DNA of 64,000 nucleotides from Norana najaformis (Eukaryota; Annelida; Clitellata; Crassiclitellata; Hormogastridae): NCBI GenBank assembly GCA_964023275.1, contig OZ029918.1:15931861-15995860 (forward strand). Direction: 5' to 3'. A model generated the notes under the pieces. The model had not been told where the DNA came from. It did not search any database and saw only the letters and a list, made by a program, of their open reading frames with translations. The stretch's first letter is position 1; every line of letters starts with the position of its first letter. Shown here one piece after another: positions 12,917-24,439 of the stretch. The translations under genes were made by a program, and so were the position numbers.

Positions 12917-12945
12917 AATTGTAATCATGCATTTGTATAGCACCC
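12917..12945 (-). mobile_element. LINE 3' terminus (short)
   Basis: Read on the minus strand this ends GGTGCTATACAAATG followed by GATTACAATT, the shared 3'-end signature of the CR1/Rex-like LINEs in this window. Only the last few tens of bases are recognisable. Confidence 0.35.
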
Positions 12946-14935
12946 GTTCAAGAAAAACTCCTCTGAGGCATATAAATTACTTTGTAGCTGCTTGTTATGC
13001 CTCAGTAGTCCTACTGCTTGAGCTATGTGAATGGCAAATTGGAAGTCACTCGTCTGGATATGTTCAATTTACACCTTCATTTCAGTTACCCAGCTAACAG
13101 ACCATTTCTGTGACAAAACAGTAAAAAATCATATAAGGGTATGCATCAGCAACATGCAGTAATAATGAGCATGTGAAAAGGCAGGCAGTCAACTGTGAAT
13201 ATGGTTCTACAAGCAGCTATTTGTAGTTCATCTGATTTTGGCTTTACTGTCATAGCCCTTTCACACCTATATATCTTTGATTCTGCTCAGTCCTCTGTCT
13301 TTGTGGGATATTTTTGAAATACTGCCCTATTGGCTGAAGCCCAGACAATAGCACAACTATCTTGTGATTGAACCAGTATTTTTACCAGCACAGGCTGCAT
13401 GGCTTGGCAATAACGTGCCCTTTCACAAAATTTCTGGAATTTGAACTGCAGATGCTGAATTTAGAAGAGGATTTTGACTCTTTATTCTGTTTTACAATGG
13501 CTAATAAACGTTAAGCCTGCTGTGCCCATATTAGTTCATCATTCTCATCTCTTGCACTGACACTGCTAGTTACAGTTTGTCCCTTTATTTCTTTTGGTTT
13601 GTTGCGTGTTAAGTGTTCATGCATTTCATTATGGCAACTATGGCTCACTCTTTGTGAAGTCTTTATTATGCTTTCTGTTAGTTGGTTAGTTGTTGCTTTT
13701 AGTCCTTCCTTTGTTTAGTATTTCAGTTCTTCCTTGGTGGCAGATTGCTAATGAGTTTGCCTTTCACCTCTGTGTCTGGGGTTTGAAACTCAGGTATGTC
13801 AGTTGGCAATTTAAAGATTTCAAGTTCGGTAGTTCCAAAGGAAAGGTTGTCCAGTTGTTGGATTGCTGCTGCGTTGTTTGTGCTTCAGCCAAAGTATCCT
13901 TAAACCTGCAAATTGAATCGGAGGAATAAGCTTCTCATTAAAACAGATATGTATTAAAGTTGTGAGCAATTAGCTTACCTTTCTTTATCTAAGGAACAGT
14001 TTTTTCTTCCTTGTTAAAGCAGTTTTTAGCTTGCTTTCTGTTTATTTTAGTCTTCTCAGTGTGCAATATGTGTTATCTTTGAAAATCGATCCGTGGACCA
14101 TTCTGTATGACTGACGCCCTAGGCAGATGCAGTTGCAGTCAAACGTCTAATGACTTTCTACTGTCCATTGTTGTTTGTCCTTTTTGTCCAGAAAATCACC
14201 CACAACCAATGCCTTCATGCCTTGCTGCATTTAAAGCGGGGCGCTTGACTTTGCGTCAATCAGATTGTCGTGTTGTGTAATTATTCCCTCTTATCATAGG
14301 TTTATTTGAACAATTCCGTAGTTCATTCTGTGGCTTCCATTTGCTACCAGTCCCAGTCCGTCTATTATATTGTGTAAAATGTTACGTATTACTGGTTGAT
14401 GGGGAAGAATCTAAATATTGCATTAAGTTTGTGCCTTGCATAAACTGAAATATCAGTGGAACAATTCATTTAGTGACTTATTTGGCCAAATCATTTTCTT
14501 CTGGTTTGCTTACCATCTAATAAATTGCTTAAGTCTGTGGGCAGCTAACTGAAGAAGCAAGTGAGCAAACTGTGTGTAATACCGGTAGGTGAAATAGTAA
14601 TCATAAACCAGGTAGATGCAGTGTGGCTGGTTGCCCAGAGAAGAATCTTGTAAGATTATTCAGGATGTTGCACTTCCTTGCATTTATGTAGACTCTGTGA
14701 ATTTCGTTTAGACTTTAAACTGACTACTGAGGCTCGACTGAGGCTCAGTACACACTGAGACGTGTGTGTGTTGAGATTGGACAAAGTACTTGGTGTAGAA
14801 AGTCATTTTGCTAGAAAAAGTGAGTTAGAGGCTGTTTTGTAGAGTTTGTACAGGAGCTGAATTCTGATGCATTTCCAATTATTGAGAGAAACTGGAATAG
14901 GAATCAAGGAATACCACATGTTAAGAGAAATAAGA
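12946..14935. other. No gene recognised
   Basis: AT-rich, without conserved coding, RNA genes or strong repeats. Confidence 0.4.
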
Positions 14936-14939
14936 TGAA

Positions 14940-15345
14940 AAGATGCATCGTATTGAAATTGAAGAGGAGCATGAACTTGCCAGAATAGCCAAGGAAGATG
15001 ATCAACTGGGAAAGGAGACTGAATTAGTAAGAACAGCATCAGAGGTGAAGCTTGCAATTTCTGCTTCAGCCTTTCACTCAAAACTGAAAACATACCTCTT
15101 TCACAGATCCTATCCTGACACCCCTTCTTTCTCTTACCTCTCTCTACTCTCCAACCCCAAACACCACCACTCGTAGCTGCCATGCTGTCTCTCCATCTGA
15201 CTTTTGGATCTTGACCGGGAACCGGACCCTTTTGCCTATCGATTTTGTTTTGACTGAGCGCCTGTGAATAAGCTGGTCCCCGCGGCGCGGCTTTTATTGG
15301 GCGCTGTAGAAATCTCGGAATTATGATTACGAAGCTGTCATTGAG
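14940..15345 (+). mobile_element. CR1/Rex-like LINE, 5'-truncated 3' end
   Basis: The last residues of a reverse-transcriptase ORF are visible (FHSKLKTYLFHRSYPDTPSF, the usual LKTYLF ending), then a 3' UTR with the block GGATCTTGACCGGGAACCGG, TATCGATTTTGTTTTGACTG and GAATAAGCTGGT. The copy ends GCGCTGTAGAAATCTCG plus degenerate ATTACG units. The same 3' UTR recurs at 21141-21250, 45030-45296 and, inverted, at 49450-49760, so these are copies of one family. Confidence 0.75.
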
Positions 15346-16321
15346 ACACAGAAACTGAATCAGACAAGAAACAGATTCAAACTTGACCACCGCTTGAAGT
15401 CAAAAGAATCTCATCAGAATGTGACAGAAGCCTCTGATGCAAGTAATTGCATAAAACAGGTCAACTGTTGATTTTTCTCATTTTTTTCTCGGACTATCTA
15501 GAATTGCTGCTCAGAAAATTTACATTTCCTGGTTGATAGTTTCATGGAAAATGTTGATGTTTCTTCAATCAATGAAAGCTTCTATTAACTGGCAGTTTAG
15601 TTTATTACTAAGTTTCAACAAAATAACATGTACAGCAGCTTCTTTGTGATCCATTTTCAAGTTTTTTTGTGATGGTCAGATTTCAAAAACAAATTCTTTA
15701 TTGGCTTCCAGTGACCATGAATGTTGACACATTAATCCAAAGTGCCATGGTCAAATTTAAAAAAAAACAAATTTCTTATTTTTTATTAGTATCTATTGAT
15801 CATGGATCAGTAAATATATTAATTCAAAATACCATGTTCAAGTTTTAAAAACAAATTCATTATCATTGTCCAGTGATCATTGAATTTTATAAATATTTCC
15901 AAAGCCAACAAATGAATTGAAACCATGTTTTTTGTGGTTATTAGTATTCTTCAGTATAACCACAGCACTGTAACCGCAGCATGTAACCACCATAAGCAGT
16001 CAGAATTTTCAGAATAAGTATAATTATTGTCTTTGTTTGAGATTGCTTTTGTGTAGTGCCAACACCACCAACACCACATCATTATATATCACTTTAAAAG
16101 TTGCTTTAAGTTACCGTTAGACATTACTGTCAGGAGAATTTTGTTTTTCTTGCTTGGAAAATGATCTGTTGAATGACAGACAGACAGATGACACCTAGTA
16201 TTCTCAACACCACAACTTTGGATTGGGAAGGAGTAAATAGCACTGAATGAAATTAGTCTGATTTACAAGCAAGAGACAGTTATGGCATAGAAATTGTAGA
16301 ACAATATCTTATTTATGAAGT

Positions 16322-16358
16322 GTGTATGTATGTATGTATGTATGTATGTATGTATGTA
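16322..16358. repeat. (TATG)n microsatellite
   Basis: About nine uninterrupted GTAT/TATG tetramers. Confidence 0.9.
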
Positions 16359-16509
16359 CCTCTCAGAAGTACTGTTATGATCAATATCATATCTTTTAAA
16401 ATAGGCATAATTATTTCATTCCGTACTTTGTTTCCACCTATTTACTCACATGTAAGATGGTCACAGAGGCATCATGCAGTCTGACAATACACTTTTCATT
16501 GATTGCACA

Positions 16510-16582
16510 TGATAGACCCGGAATTTCAACCTAGATCACAAGGTAGAAGCAGACATGTTAGCTGTTTGGCCACCAAGTCAAC
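16510..16582 (-). mobile_element. tRNA-like SINE head, degenerate
   Basis: On the minus strand a good B box (GGTTGAAATTCC) is preceded at tRNA spacing by TTGGTGGCCAAACAGCTAACATG, an A-box-like region. It is taken as the RNA polymerase III promoter part of an old SINE; the body is not resolved. Confidence 0.4.
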
Positions 16583-18217
16583 TCCCTCATCAGTTCTTCC
16601 CTTCGTGCAGCTTCATCCATAGTATGCCCAAATTAGAGTCTCTTCCAGTGTCATGTGTCTGTTCTTTGTGGGCCAGCTGTTTTTCTCAGCCTGTGATAGG
16701 ATCAAAAGGCAGAACTGAACTCCAGATACTAAAGCTGATGAGTTCCACATTTGAATACATTCCAATATACTCTGACCATAAGCAAAGCATACAAGTTTAT
16801 ACTCTGAGAGGCTTAATGCACTCGCTCCATGTTCCTTAGTGGCTCGAAATATATGCAAAATCTACCTAATCAGAGTGGATATGAACAAATGCCCCTACTC
16901 TACTTCCTACACAGATCTTGGTTGTATGATTTCGAACAATTATGCATTCAGCATGGTAATTAGTCAAGGTCACTCGGCTTTAACAATGCTCTCTGCTTTG
17001 GTTTTAACCCTTGTCCTTCATTCCCTTTATACAGGGTATCATTAGTTTGATCAATCAGCATCAAAATTACTATTGCTACATGCCTGCATCTCATCACTTG
17101 TAACTTACTGAAAGTACTGCAAAATTTTCACCATATTTATTACAGTAAAATCGTTTCCATTTTTGGGTAATTTGTTACTAGTTAAAGTACCAAAAGTTTT
17201 ACACAAGTAACTAATGCATTACTTTTACTTCATTACTGAGCAGTAATCCTTAATAAGATTCCAGATTGACCTAAACACCTACGATTCCTTGCACAGCCAA
17301 TGGACACATGAAGTGTTAACAAAATTGTCTTACTTACTTACTGTAATTTTTCAATCTTAGCACTGACACTTATCCTCATGCAGTAGCTTAACCCTTACAC
17401 TGGCTAACCCAAACCCTTATTCTGTCTGGGTCAGTTGTCCCTTTCTCACTGTCCATTGGTCTTTATTGGTTGCAAGTCCCTGTCATTGACACCTTGCTCC
17501 ATGCCTTGCCATGACACATACTATGTCTTTATCTTCAGTGCTGCTGATGCTGATCAGGCCTTCAACATTATTATGCACTTTATGACCCATTATCTGTGTT
17601 GACATGGCCTGCTTTCTGAAGAATGCTTTTTCAAGCAAATGGGATTCAATTTTCATAAAGTCGGCATCTGTGCTTGGCCATGACTGCATTTTGCTGCCTC
17701 TGGGTTATTACAGTGACTTCAGGAAGAGCTGGTCCTAATTATTTTTCGGCCATGATAGAGTTGTTTAAGCTCAACAATCCTGGTCATACGGATGATAAAC
17801 TGTGCGACTGTACAGCCACATAAATAAGCCAGCAGGCTGTTATCTGCTCCGTGCAGGACATTGACTGGTGAAAGACGTGTAGAGGATTAAAGGCAATCTG
17901 CAGGAGATGGTGTTTGTGCAGCTGCTGTAATTGTTGCACTCATTTGCTTCCAACTGTCTTTGCTGTTGTTCTTTGTCTGTTGCCTTGTTGTGCAAATATT
18001 CCATTTTCATCCTGCAGCAGAGCATTATTTTATTGGCTGAGTGCTGTCAGGCTCCATGCCTTTCCATGTTCGTAGTACTGTATTACTTCTTTGCCATACA
18101 TAGAATCTTTTACTCTGCCTTATGGGTCTTGACCCTGAACTGAAGACTATCCAATCTGTTTTGAATAATATTTATGTGACAAAGACTTCTTCAGTAATTA
18201 TTATTGTTATTGTTGTT

Positions 18218-18218
18218 G

Positions 18219-18262
<44 letters not shown>
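18218..18262. repeat. (ATT)n microsatellite
   Basis: Roughly 14 ATT/TTA triplets. It abuts the 3' end of the minus-strand LINE that follows and may have grown from that element's tail. Confidence 0.9.
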
Positions 18263-19200
18263 TAGGTACCTCTACAGCACTAGTGTCTAATAAATAAGGC
18301 ATCAACCAATGGTGCACCAAACTCAAGCCACACTGAGCTCAGTATCTAGTAATTCAGTCCACTGAAAACAGAGAGGTGGGCTACAGCAGATAAGCCAGCT
18401 GAAAAGGTAAGTCTTAAGTTGAGAGCAAAGTGACACAAGAGACCGAGCATAATGCACAACTGCAGGAGACAGAATTCCAAAAATTAGGTCCAGCTACTGA
18501 AACAGGTCATTCACCAAGAACAATTTTTGTTTTTGGTACAACCAGAAAAAGGCATTCAGATGACCTGGTTGAGTAATGATACGTTTTAGCAATAATGACT
18601 GATTTTAAGCATTGTGGTTGGCCCGAGTTCACCGTTTTTTAAACAAAAAAAAACCAATTTCAAAGAAATCCTTTACTGAACAGAAAACTAGATTTAAGAA
18701 AGATTTAAGTACAGGGATTATGTGCTCATATTTTGACATATTAGTTATGGCTCTAGCTGGAGAGTTCTGAACTCTGGAGTTTCTGCATGTTTGACTCCAT
18801 GATACTAGTAACAAACAAGTTACAGTAATCAAGGCAATGAGAGACCAATGCATTTGCCAGTGATACCTTTCTAGACATAGGGACATAACACCTAATTCTG
18901 CTTATGTCATGAATATGCATGTGTGATGACTTACAAATGCCATTAACGTAGTCAGCGAGAGACATAGAATAAAAAACAATGCCCAAGTTACGAGCAGCGC
19001 AACCAGCTCAGTAGCTTTAAAGATTTAAACCATTCACTGTTGCTAGTCCTTGTTACTAGTTACTGTTACTAGTGTGGTCCAAAGGAAGATGAGACTGACA
19101 CGACCAATGCTCTAACTGACTTCTTCCTAGGTTTAGGAATGACGGAGTTAAACCAAGGCTGTGATGTGTGCTTTACTCCTCTTAGTTCTAAAAGGAATTT
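18263..19200 (-). pseudogene. CR1/Rex-like LINE, RT C-terminus and 3' end
   Basis: On the minus strand, disrupted frames encode the C-terminal region of a non-LTR reverse transcriptase: a region like KLQxVQNxxARxI near 18760-18790, then LFLVVPKTKIVLGE followed by a FWNSV motif near 18470-18560, then LKTYLF near 18400. The 3' UTR contains GTGCACCATTGGTTGATGCC and a reversed GACACTAGTGCTGTAG tail that matches the tails at 36178-36215 and 39310-39362. Several stops and frameshifts show it is inactive. Confidence 0.65.
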
Positions 19201-19379
19201 GTCTGACATGGAGCTCTGTTAAAGTGGACTGGAACTGCAGAACTTGCTTATTAGCTGTCTGGGCAGGAGATTACCATAATGGGATATCAAGATATAATGC
19301 TTTAGTTTATTTAAATCAATTTTTTGCCAGGGACAAAATTTAACAGTTTTGTTATTTGGAGGCAGTTTAAATGCAACCT

Positions 19380-21375
19380 TGACAGAAACGTGGCAGGCAA
19401 CAGATGAAAGGAAACTTCTTAAGCAGATAATGGAGCAGACAAGTGGAGTCAACCAACAGGAACTGACTAGAACATACAGAGAAAAGGATAAGGAAGTTAA
19501 TAGAAGATGTAGACAAAAATAAGTGCATCTTAGAGAGAACAACGGAAGCAAAGGAGGCAGAAAAAAGAGGAGATCCCAAAACTTTGTTTTGTATAATGAA
19601 GGAACTTTCAGGAAACACAGGAATGCAGGGCCTCCCAATAAAAGAGATCGAAGGACAGAAAAAACATTAAGAACAGATCAGGCGCGAGAGAACATTTTGA
19701 GAGCATGCTATGCTGTCCAAAACCAAAAGCACAACTCAGAGGCATTGACTGGGAAGAGGAAGTTGATGAGTTGGAAGGAGATATAGATATAAACGAAGAA
19801 GAGATACAAAAGGCAATCAAGAATTTGAAAAATGGAAAGGCTGCAGGAAATGATGGAATAAAAGTTGAAATGATTAAATATGGGGTGAGATGATGTTAAG
19901 ACAGCTAACAAAGTTCTGCAACAACATATGGACAACGGCATGGAGAGATGGCATCATCATTCATCGCCATAAAAAGGGAGATTTGGGTGAAAATGGTCAT
20001 ATTGGAGAGGCATCACTCTACGATCGATTCCTTGAAAGGTGATGGCCACAGTGATGCTGAATCGTACAAGGATTGCTGTAGACAAAAGGCTGAGACAAGA
20101 ACAGGTGGGATTTAGACCAGGGCTATCATGCTGCAAACAAAGTTTCTCACTTAGACAGATAATAGAGAAGACTTTGATGTGGGAGGTTCCGGTACTGATT
20201 AACTATATTAATTTCAAAAAGGCTTTTGACTGTGTTCACAGAGAATCACTGTGGAAGAGCTATGGAATTCCAACAAAAATAATTGACATCAATCGGGGGG
20301 GGGGGTTATGATGGCAGTCAGTTTGCAGTGATATATGGAGGAGTGGTGGGTGAGTGGTTTCAGACTGTAAATCAAGTGCGCCAGGGATGCGTTTTGGAAG
20401 GGATGATTTTGCCCTGGTTGTGGTTTGGGTGATGGCAAGAGTGACAGAGGGCAGTAATACTGGACTGAAGTGGGTAAACGGATATAAGCTAAGAGACATG
20501 TGCTTTACGGATATAATCCCTCTGCTGTACAACACTTGGAAAGGAATGAAAAACTAAAATCTAAAGCCCAGGAGTAGGCAGCGAAGGTGGGATTCACTGT
20601 CAGTCTAGCAAAACCAGGATCATGAAGATAAGAAATGGGATGAAATGTACAGGATCATGATGGATGATAAGGACTTTGAGGTCGTGGATGATATCTGCTA
20701 CCTTGATAGCTTAATAACAGCAGACAGCGGCTGCAATAGGGAGGTTAGTGATGCATAGGAAAGGCAAATGCTGCTTTTGGTTAACTTGAAAAGATGTGCG
20801 AGGACAGTGGATGCAGTGTGAGGACCAGGATTGGGCACAGTGATGAAGCCATAGTATTAAGCATCCTGCTGTATGGATCAGAAACTTGGCCAATGACGGT
20901 GGCAAACAAGAAAAGACTGGAGGCAGCACATTACAAAAGGCTAAGGAGAATTCTGCACATTTGTGGCATGATAAAATATCAAATAAAAGGAGGGACAAGA
21001 GGACATAGGGAATATCATCAGAAAGAGAAGACTGAAATAGATGGGACAGGTAATTTGTATGGACAAAGATAGAAGAGTAAATCAAGCAATGAACTGGACT
21101 CCTGAAAGGAAATGAAGGAGGGGAAGACCAAAGAAAACTAGCCACAGACTGTCTGCCTGCCTGCCTGCCTGACTCTTGGATCTTGACATGGAACCGAACC
21201 CTTCCTGTCTATCGATTTTGTTTTGACTGAGCGTGATTACGATTACAATCAGAGCTGACCTTGGATGTTTGCGATGAGATAGGAAGACTGGTGGTTGACA
21301 GAGATGAATGGAGAAGCTGCGTTGCCCAATATGCGGGCCTGCATAAGAAGGACTATGTACTAAGTTAAATGGAAG
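19380..21375 (+). pseudogene. RTE-like non-LTR retrotransposon, frame-shifted
   Basis: Plus-strand frames together cover much of a reverse transcriptase: IKNLKNGKAAGNDGIKVEMI (RT domain start, 19816-19880), then EQVGFRPGLSCCKQ, INYINFKKAFDCVHRESLW and GIPTKII (20098-20280), VRQGCVLEG (~20375-20400), then a C-terminal part with SILLYGSETWPM (20861-20895), HYKRLRRILHICGM and AMNWTPE near 21090. A homopolymer of ten G at 20295-20304 sits where frame is lost. The final segment DRDEWRSCVAQYAGLHKKDY lies at about 21299-21358, beyond a nested insertion. The catalytic YADD/FADD box is degraded. The arrangement and motifs fit RTE-clade elements; the endonuclease part was not identified. Confidence 0.8.
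21141..21250 (+). mobile_element. LINE 3' tail nested inside the RTE-like element
   Basis: This carries CTGCCTGCCTGCCTGCCTGA, CTTGGATCTTGACATGGAAC, CGATTTTGTTTTGACTGAGC and GATTACGATTACAA. It is the 3' end of the CR1/Rex-like family seen at 15180-15340, with the middle of the UTR deleted. It interrupts the C-terminal coding of the surrounding RTE-like element: GRPKKT lies before it and the DRDEWRSC segment after it. Confidence 0.7.
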
Positions 21376-21399
21376 GTCAAATTTTGAGAAGATGGCAAC

Positions 21400-22271
21400 A
21401 TGATCTTAAAGATTTTTTGATTCGACATCAGTAACTGAATGAAGCAATTGTAAATCAGAATGAGAGATCCAGAGTATGACCTTTGTTATGTATAGGGAAG
21501 GTTGTTTCATGTCAAACCCTTCCAACACATCAAGAAATGCTGAAGAGCAATGACCAACTACATCAATTTTAAAGTCTTCCATAATAACTGTTTCAAAATA
21601 AAATATTACAATAGTGATTGAAAATCACCGAAAAAGTCAGGCAAAGAGAGGGATGGTGAATGATAAATATTCACAAGCAATACCTGTTTGTTGCCAGAAG
21701 TAAGAGTAGCAGCCAGAACCTCAAATTATTTGGGTGCTGGATTAGGTAAAGTGAACCTATGCAGTGGTACATGTGAGCTCTAGAGAAAAGCAATCCCCTT
21801 CCATTACCATTGCACCAAGACTCATTCAGCGTTGAAGAGGTTGGGAGAATGACATCAGATATGAATGTGGATGATAATTAGGTTAAAATCAGGTCTCATT
21901 AAGAGCAAGTATATGTAAAGAATGCTCACAAAGAAAATTATTGTAGGGCTGCAGCTGTGTTTTGACAAGAGCAAGTGTTTAGTTGAATAATATCCAGACT
22001 CTGAAGTCTGACTGGTCAAGGATTTATTTCAATGTCACCATCCAAAAGAAGCACCAGGAGCAGATACTAAAACAACCCATGATGGGTAATTGAAGATGTT
22101 TTACATGAATTTGCTTTCAACCCAGGTTAGTGGTATCATATGGCAGGAGCACATATGACTGAGTTGTAAGAAATCAACCAGACCTAAGCACAGGTAACTT
22201 TTGCATCACTTTTTAACGTTAGATTATATTGATAGTGGAGGACCACAGATTGCTTTCTGTTCTTCTTTTAT
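21400..22271 (-). pseudogene. LINE endonuclease (APE-type) fragment
   Basis: Reading the minus strand, disrupted frames resemble the apurinic-like endonuclease domain of CR1/Rex LINEs: LPTSSTLNESWCNGNGRGL, then the segment readable as IMEDFKIDVVGH followed by SAFLDVLEGF (compare GDFN-x(n)-SAFLDLLESF in these families), at about 21520-21850. No reverse transcriptase follows in the correct direction: the RT remnant at 24440-26120 lies upstream in minus-strand sense. This is therefore a separate 3'-truncated copy. Its 5' part is included in the tandem array described next. Confidence 0.55.
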
Positions 22272-23322
22272 CTCATTCAGCATTGAAGAGGTTGGGGGAA
22301 TGACATCTGATATGAATGTGAATGATAATTAGGTTAAAATCAGGTCTCATTAAGAGCAAGTATATGTAAAGAATGCTCACAAAGAAAATTACTGTAGGGC
22401 AGCAGCTGTATTTTGACAAGAGCAAGTGTTTAGTTGAATATTATCCAGACTCTGAAGTCTGACTGGTCAAGGATTTATTTCAATATCACCATCCAAAAGA
22501 AGCACCAGGAGCAGATACTAAAACAACCCATGATTTGTAATTGAAGATGTTCTACCTGAATTTGCTTTCAACCCAGGTTAGTGGTATCATATGGCAGGAG
22601 CACATATGACTGAGTTGTAAGAAATCAGACCAGACCTAAGCACAGGTAACTTTTGCATCACTTTTTAACATTAGATTATATTGATAGTGGAGGACCACAG
22701 ATTGCTTTCTGTTCTTCTTTTATCTCATTCAGCATTGAAGAGGTTGGGGGAATGACATCTGATATGAATGTGAATGATAATTAGGTTAAAATCAGGTCTC
22801 ATTAAGAGCAAGTATATGTAAAGAATGCTCACAAAGAAAATTACTGTAGGGCAGCAGCTGTATTTTGACAAGAGCAAGTGTTTAGTTGAATATTATCCAG
22901 ACTCTGAAGTCTGACTGGTCAAGGATTTATTTCAATATCACCATCCAAAAGAAGCACCAGGAGCAGATACTAAAACAACCCATGATTTGTAATTGAAGAT
23001 GTTCTACCTGAATTTGCTTTCAACCCAGGTTAGTGGTATCATATGGCAGGAGCACATATGACTGAGTTGTAAGAAATCAGACCAGACCTAAGCACAGGTA
23101 ACTTTTGCATCACTTTTTAACATTAGATTATATTGATAGTGGAGGACCACAGATTGCTTTCTGTTCTTCTTTTATCTCATTCAGCATTGAAGAGGTTGGG
23201 GGAATGACATCTGATATGAATGTGAATGATAATTAGGTTAAAGTCAGGTCTCATTAAGAGCAAGTATATGTAAAGAATGCTCACAAAGAATATTACTGTA
23301 GGGCTGCAGCTGTATTTTGACA
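21821..23322. repeat. Tandem array, ~452-bp unit, about 3.3 copies
   Basis: The phrase CTCATTCAGC(G/A)TTGAAGAGG starts at 21821, 22272, 22724 and 23176, giving periods of 451, 452 and 452 bp. Units two and three are almost identical; the first differs at scattered sites and the fourth stops after ~147 bp. Each unit contains the start of the endonuclease-like coding of the minus-strand LINE fragment, so the array is a head-to-tail multiplication of that element's 5' part. The near identity of the middle copies points to recent unequal exchange. Confidence 0.9.
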
Positions 23323-23385
23323 GAGTAATGCAAACTAGCTTCAAAGACTGATTTTAAGCTGTCCTATTAGGCAGATTCAATTGAT

Positions 23386-23452
23386 TAAAGGTGGAATTGA
23401 ACCCTAGACGCTGATGTGATGGAGCACAGATGGCTGGCTGGCTGAATTGCTG
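23386..23452 (-). mobile_element. tRNA-like SINE head
   Basis: The minus strand has a near-perfect B box in GGGTTCAATTCCACC, with CAGCAATTCAGCCAGCCAGCC upstream at A-box distance. It is probably the 5' end of a SINE whose body extends to lower coordinates, abutting the tandem array. Confidence 0.45.
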
Positions 23453-24439
23453 TACTGGTTTTGTGCATTATACTATCTCTTAACCTTAGGAGGCAGATAG
23501 AGGATTTACTTGTCTATCATCATTTCATCTGTGTCGCAAATTCAAGGTTGCATGGGCAGTGATCTACCTTCTAATTGAAACCCTCCTCTGTCCTGTGGGG
23601 TGCAGAGTGGTGGCTGGCTCAATTCCCTGTTGTTAGGAGCATTTCAGGTTGTCATGGAGATGAGAAAAGTGGCAGAGTCACGATCTGTGCTGAAGATGAA
23701 TGGACGGGCAAACATACGGTCATTCTCCATTGACTTTTCTGTGCTTTGTGTCAGTGTTTGAAAATTGTTTGGGTTCAGTCATACTCTGACATGAACAATT
23801 TGATCCATCATCAGTGATGACTTGGTAATTGTTTGAGTGTGGAGGCTGCTGCAACTGTGATCGCCAGATGACACTTGTGATGTCTTAGCTGTGCGTGAGT
23901 ATCACTGGGTAGAAATGAAAATTAATTTGTTGCACTCAGGTCCTGTTTTTCCCTCGCAAAAACAGTTCATAAGACCTTGGTCTGTGTGCATCGCATCATG
24001 TTTAATCAAGACCTTCTCTCCTGTTCCTTCTGCATCTTTTCGACACCATTCAGAGTTTGGTTGGTACTGCTGATCACAGCCACCAATTCTTTTGACATTG
24101 TTCAAACTGTTTCATGTTTCCACTGCATAGGTGGGAAAGGAGTCCATGTAGTGGGGGGGGGTTTATTACTACTGGCTGCAATGCTGCATTTCAGTTTAAA
24201 GTTGAGTTTGAAGTAATGTTAAGAAATGACACATTCTTAATGTCTTCTTTAACTGTAGTTGGTTAATAGTTAGTTATCTAGACACTTAATACAGCACCTT
24301 TCAAGTGCCTCACAGAAGAAGTGCTGCCTAAACTAGCCTAAGCATAATTGCAATTGTAAACCTGAGAATTTCTAAAGCACTACTTGAAAGCTACATTTCA
24401 CAGGGCACCATCTTATTCATGAGCAGTGCATCAAGTTAG

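Larger units (their letters stand above)
15346..18215. other. No gene recognised
   Basis: Apart from the small repeats listed separately, no coding or RNA feature was identified. Around 15680-15880 three related phrases (AAACAAATTC... near CCATGGTC/CCAGTGATCAT) suggest a diverged internal duplication of ~100 bp. Confidence 0.35.

Noticed and set aside
14803..15390. A 195-codon minus-strand frame.
   Set aside because: It is the antisense shadow of the plus-strand LINE 3' end.
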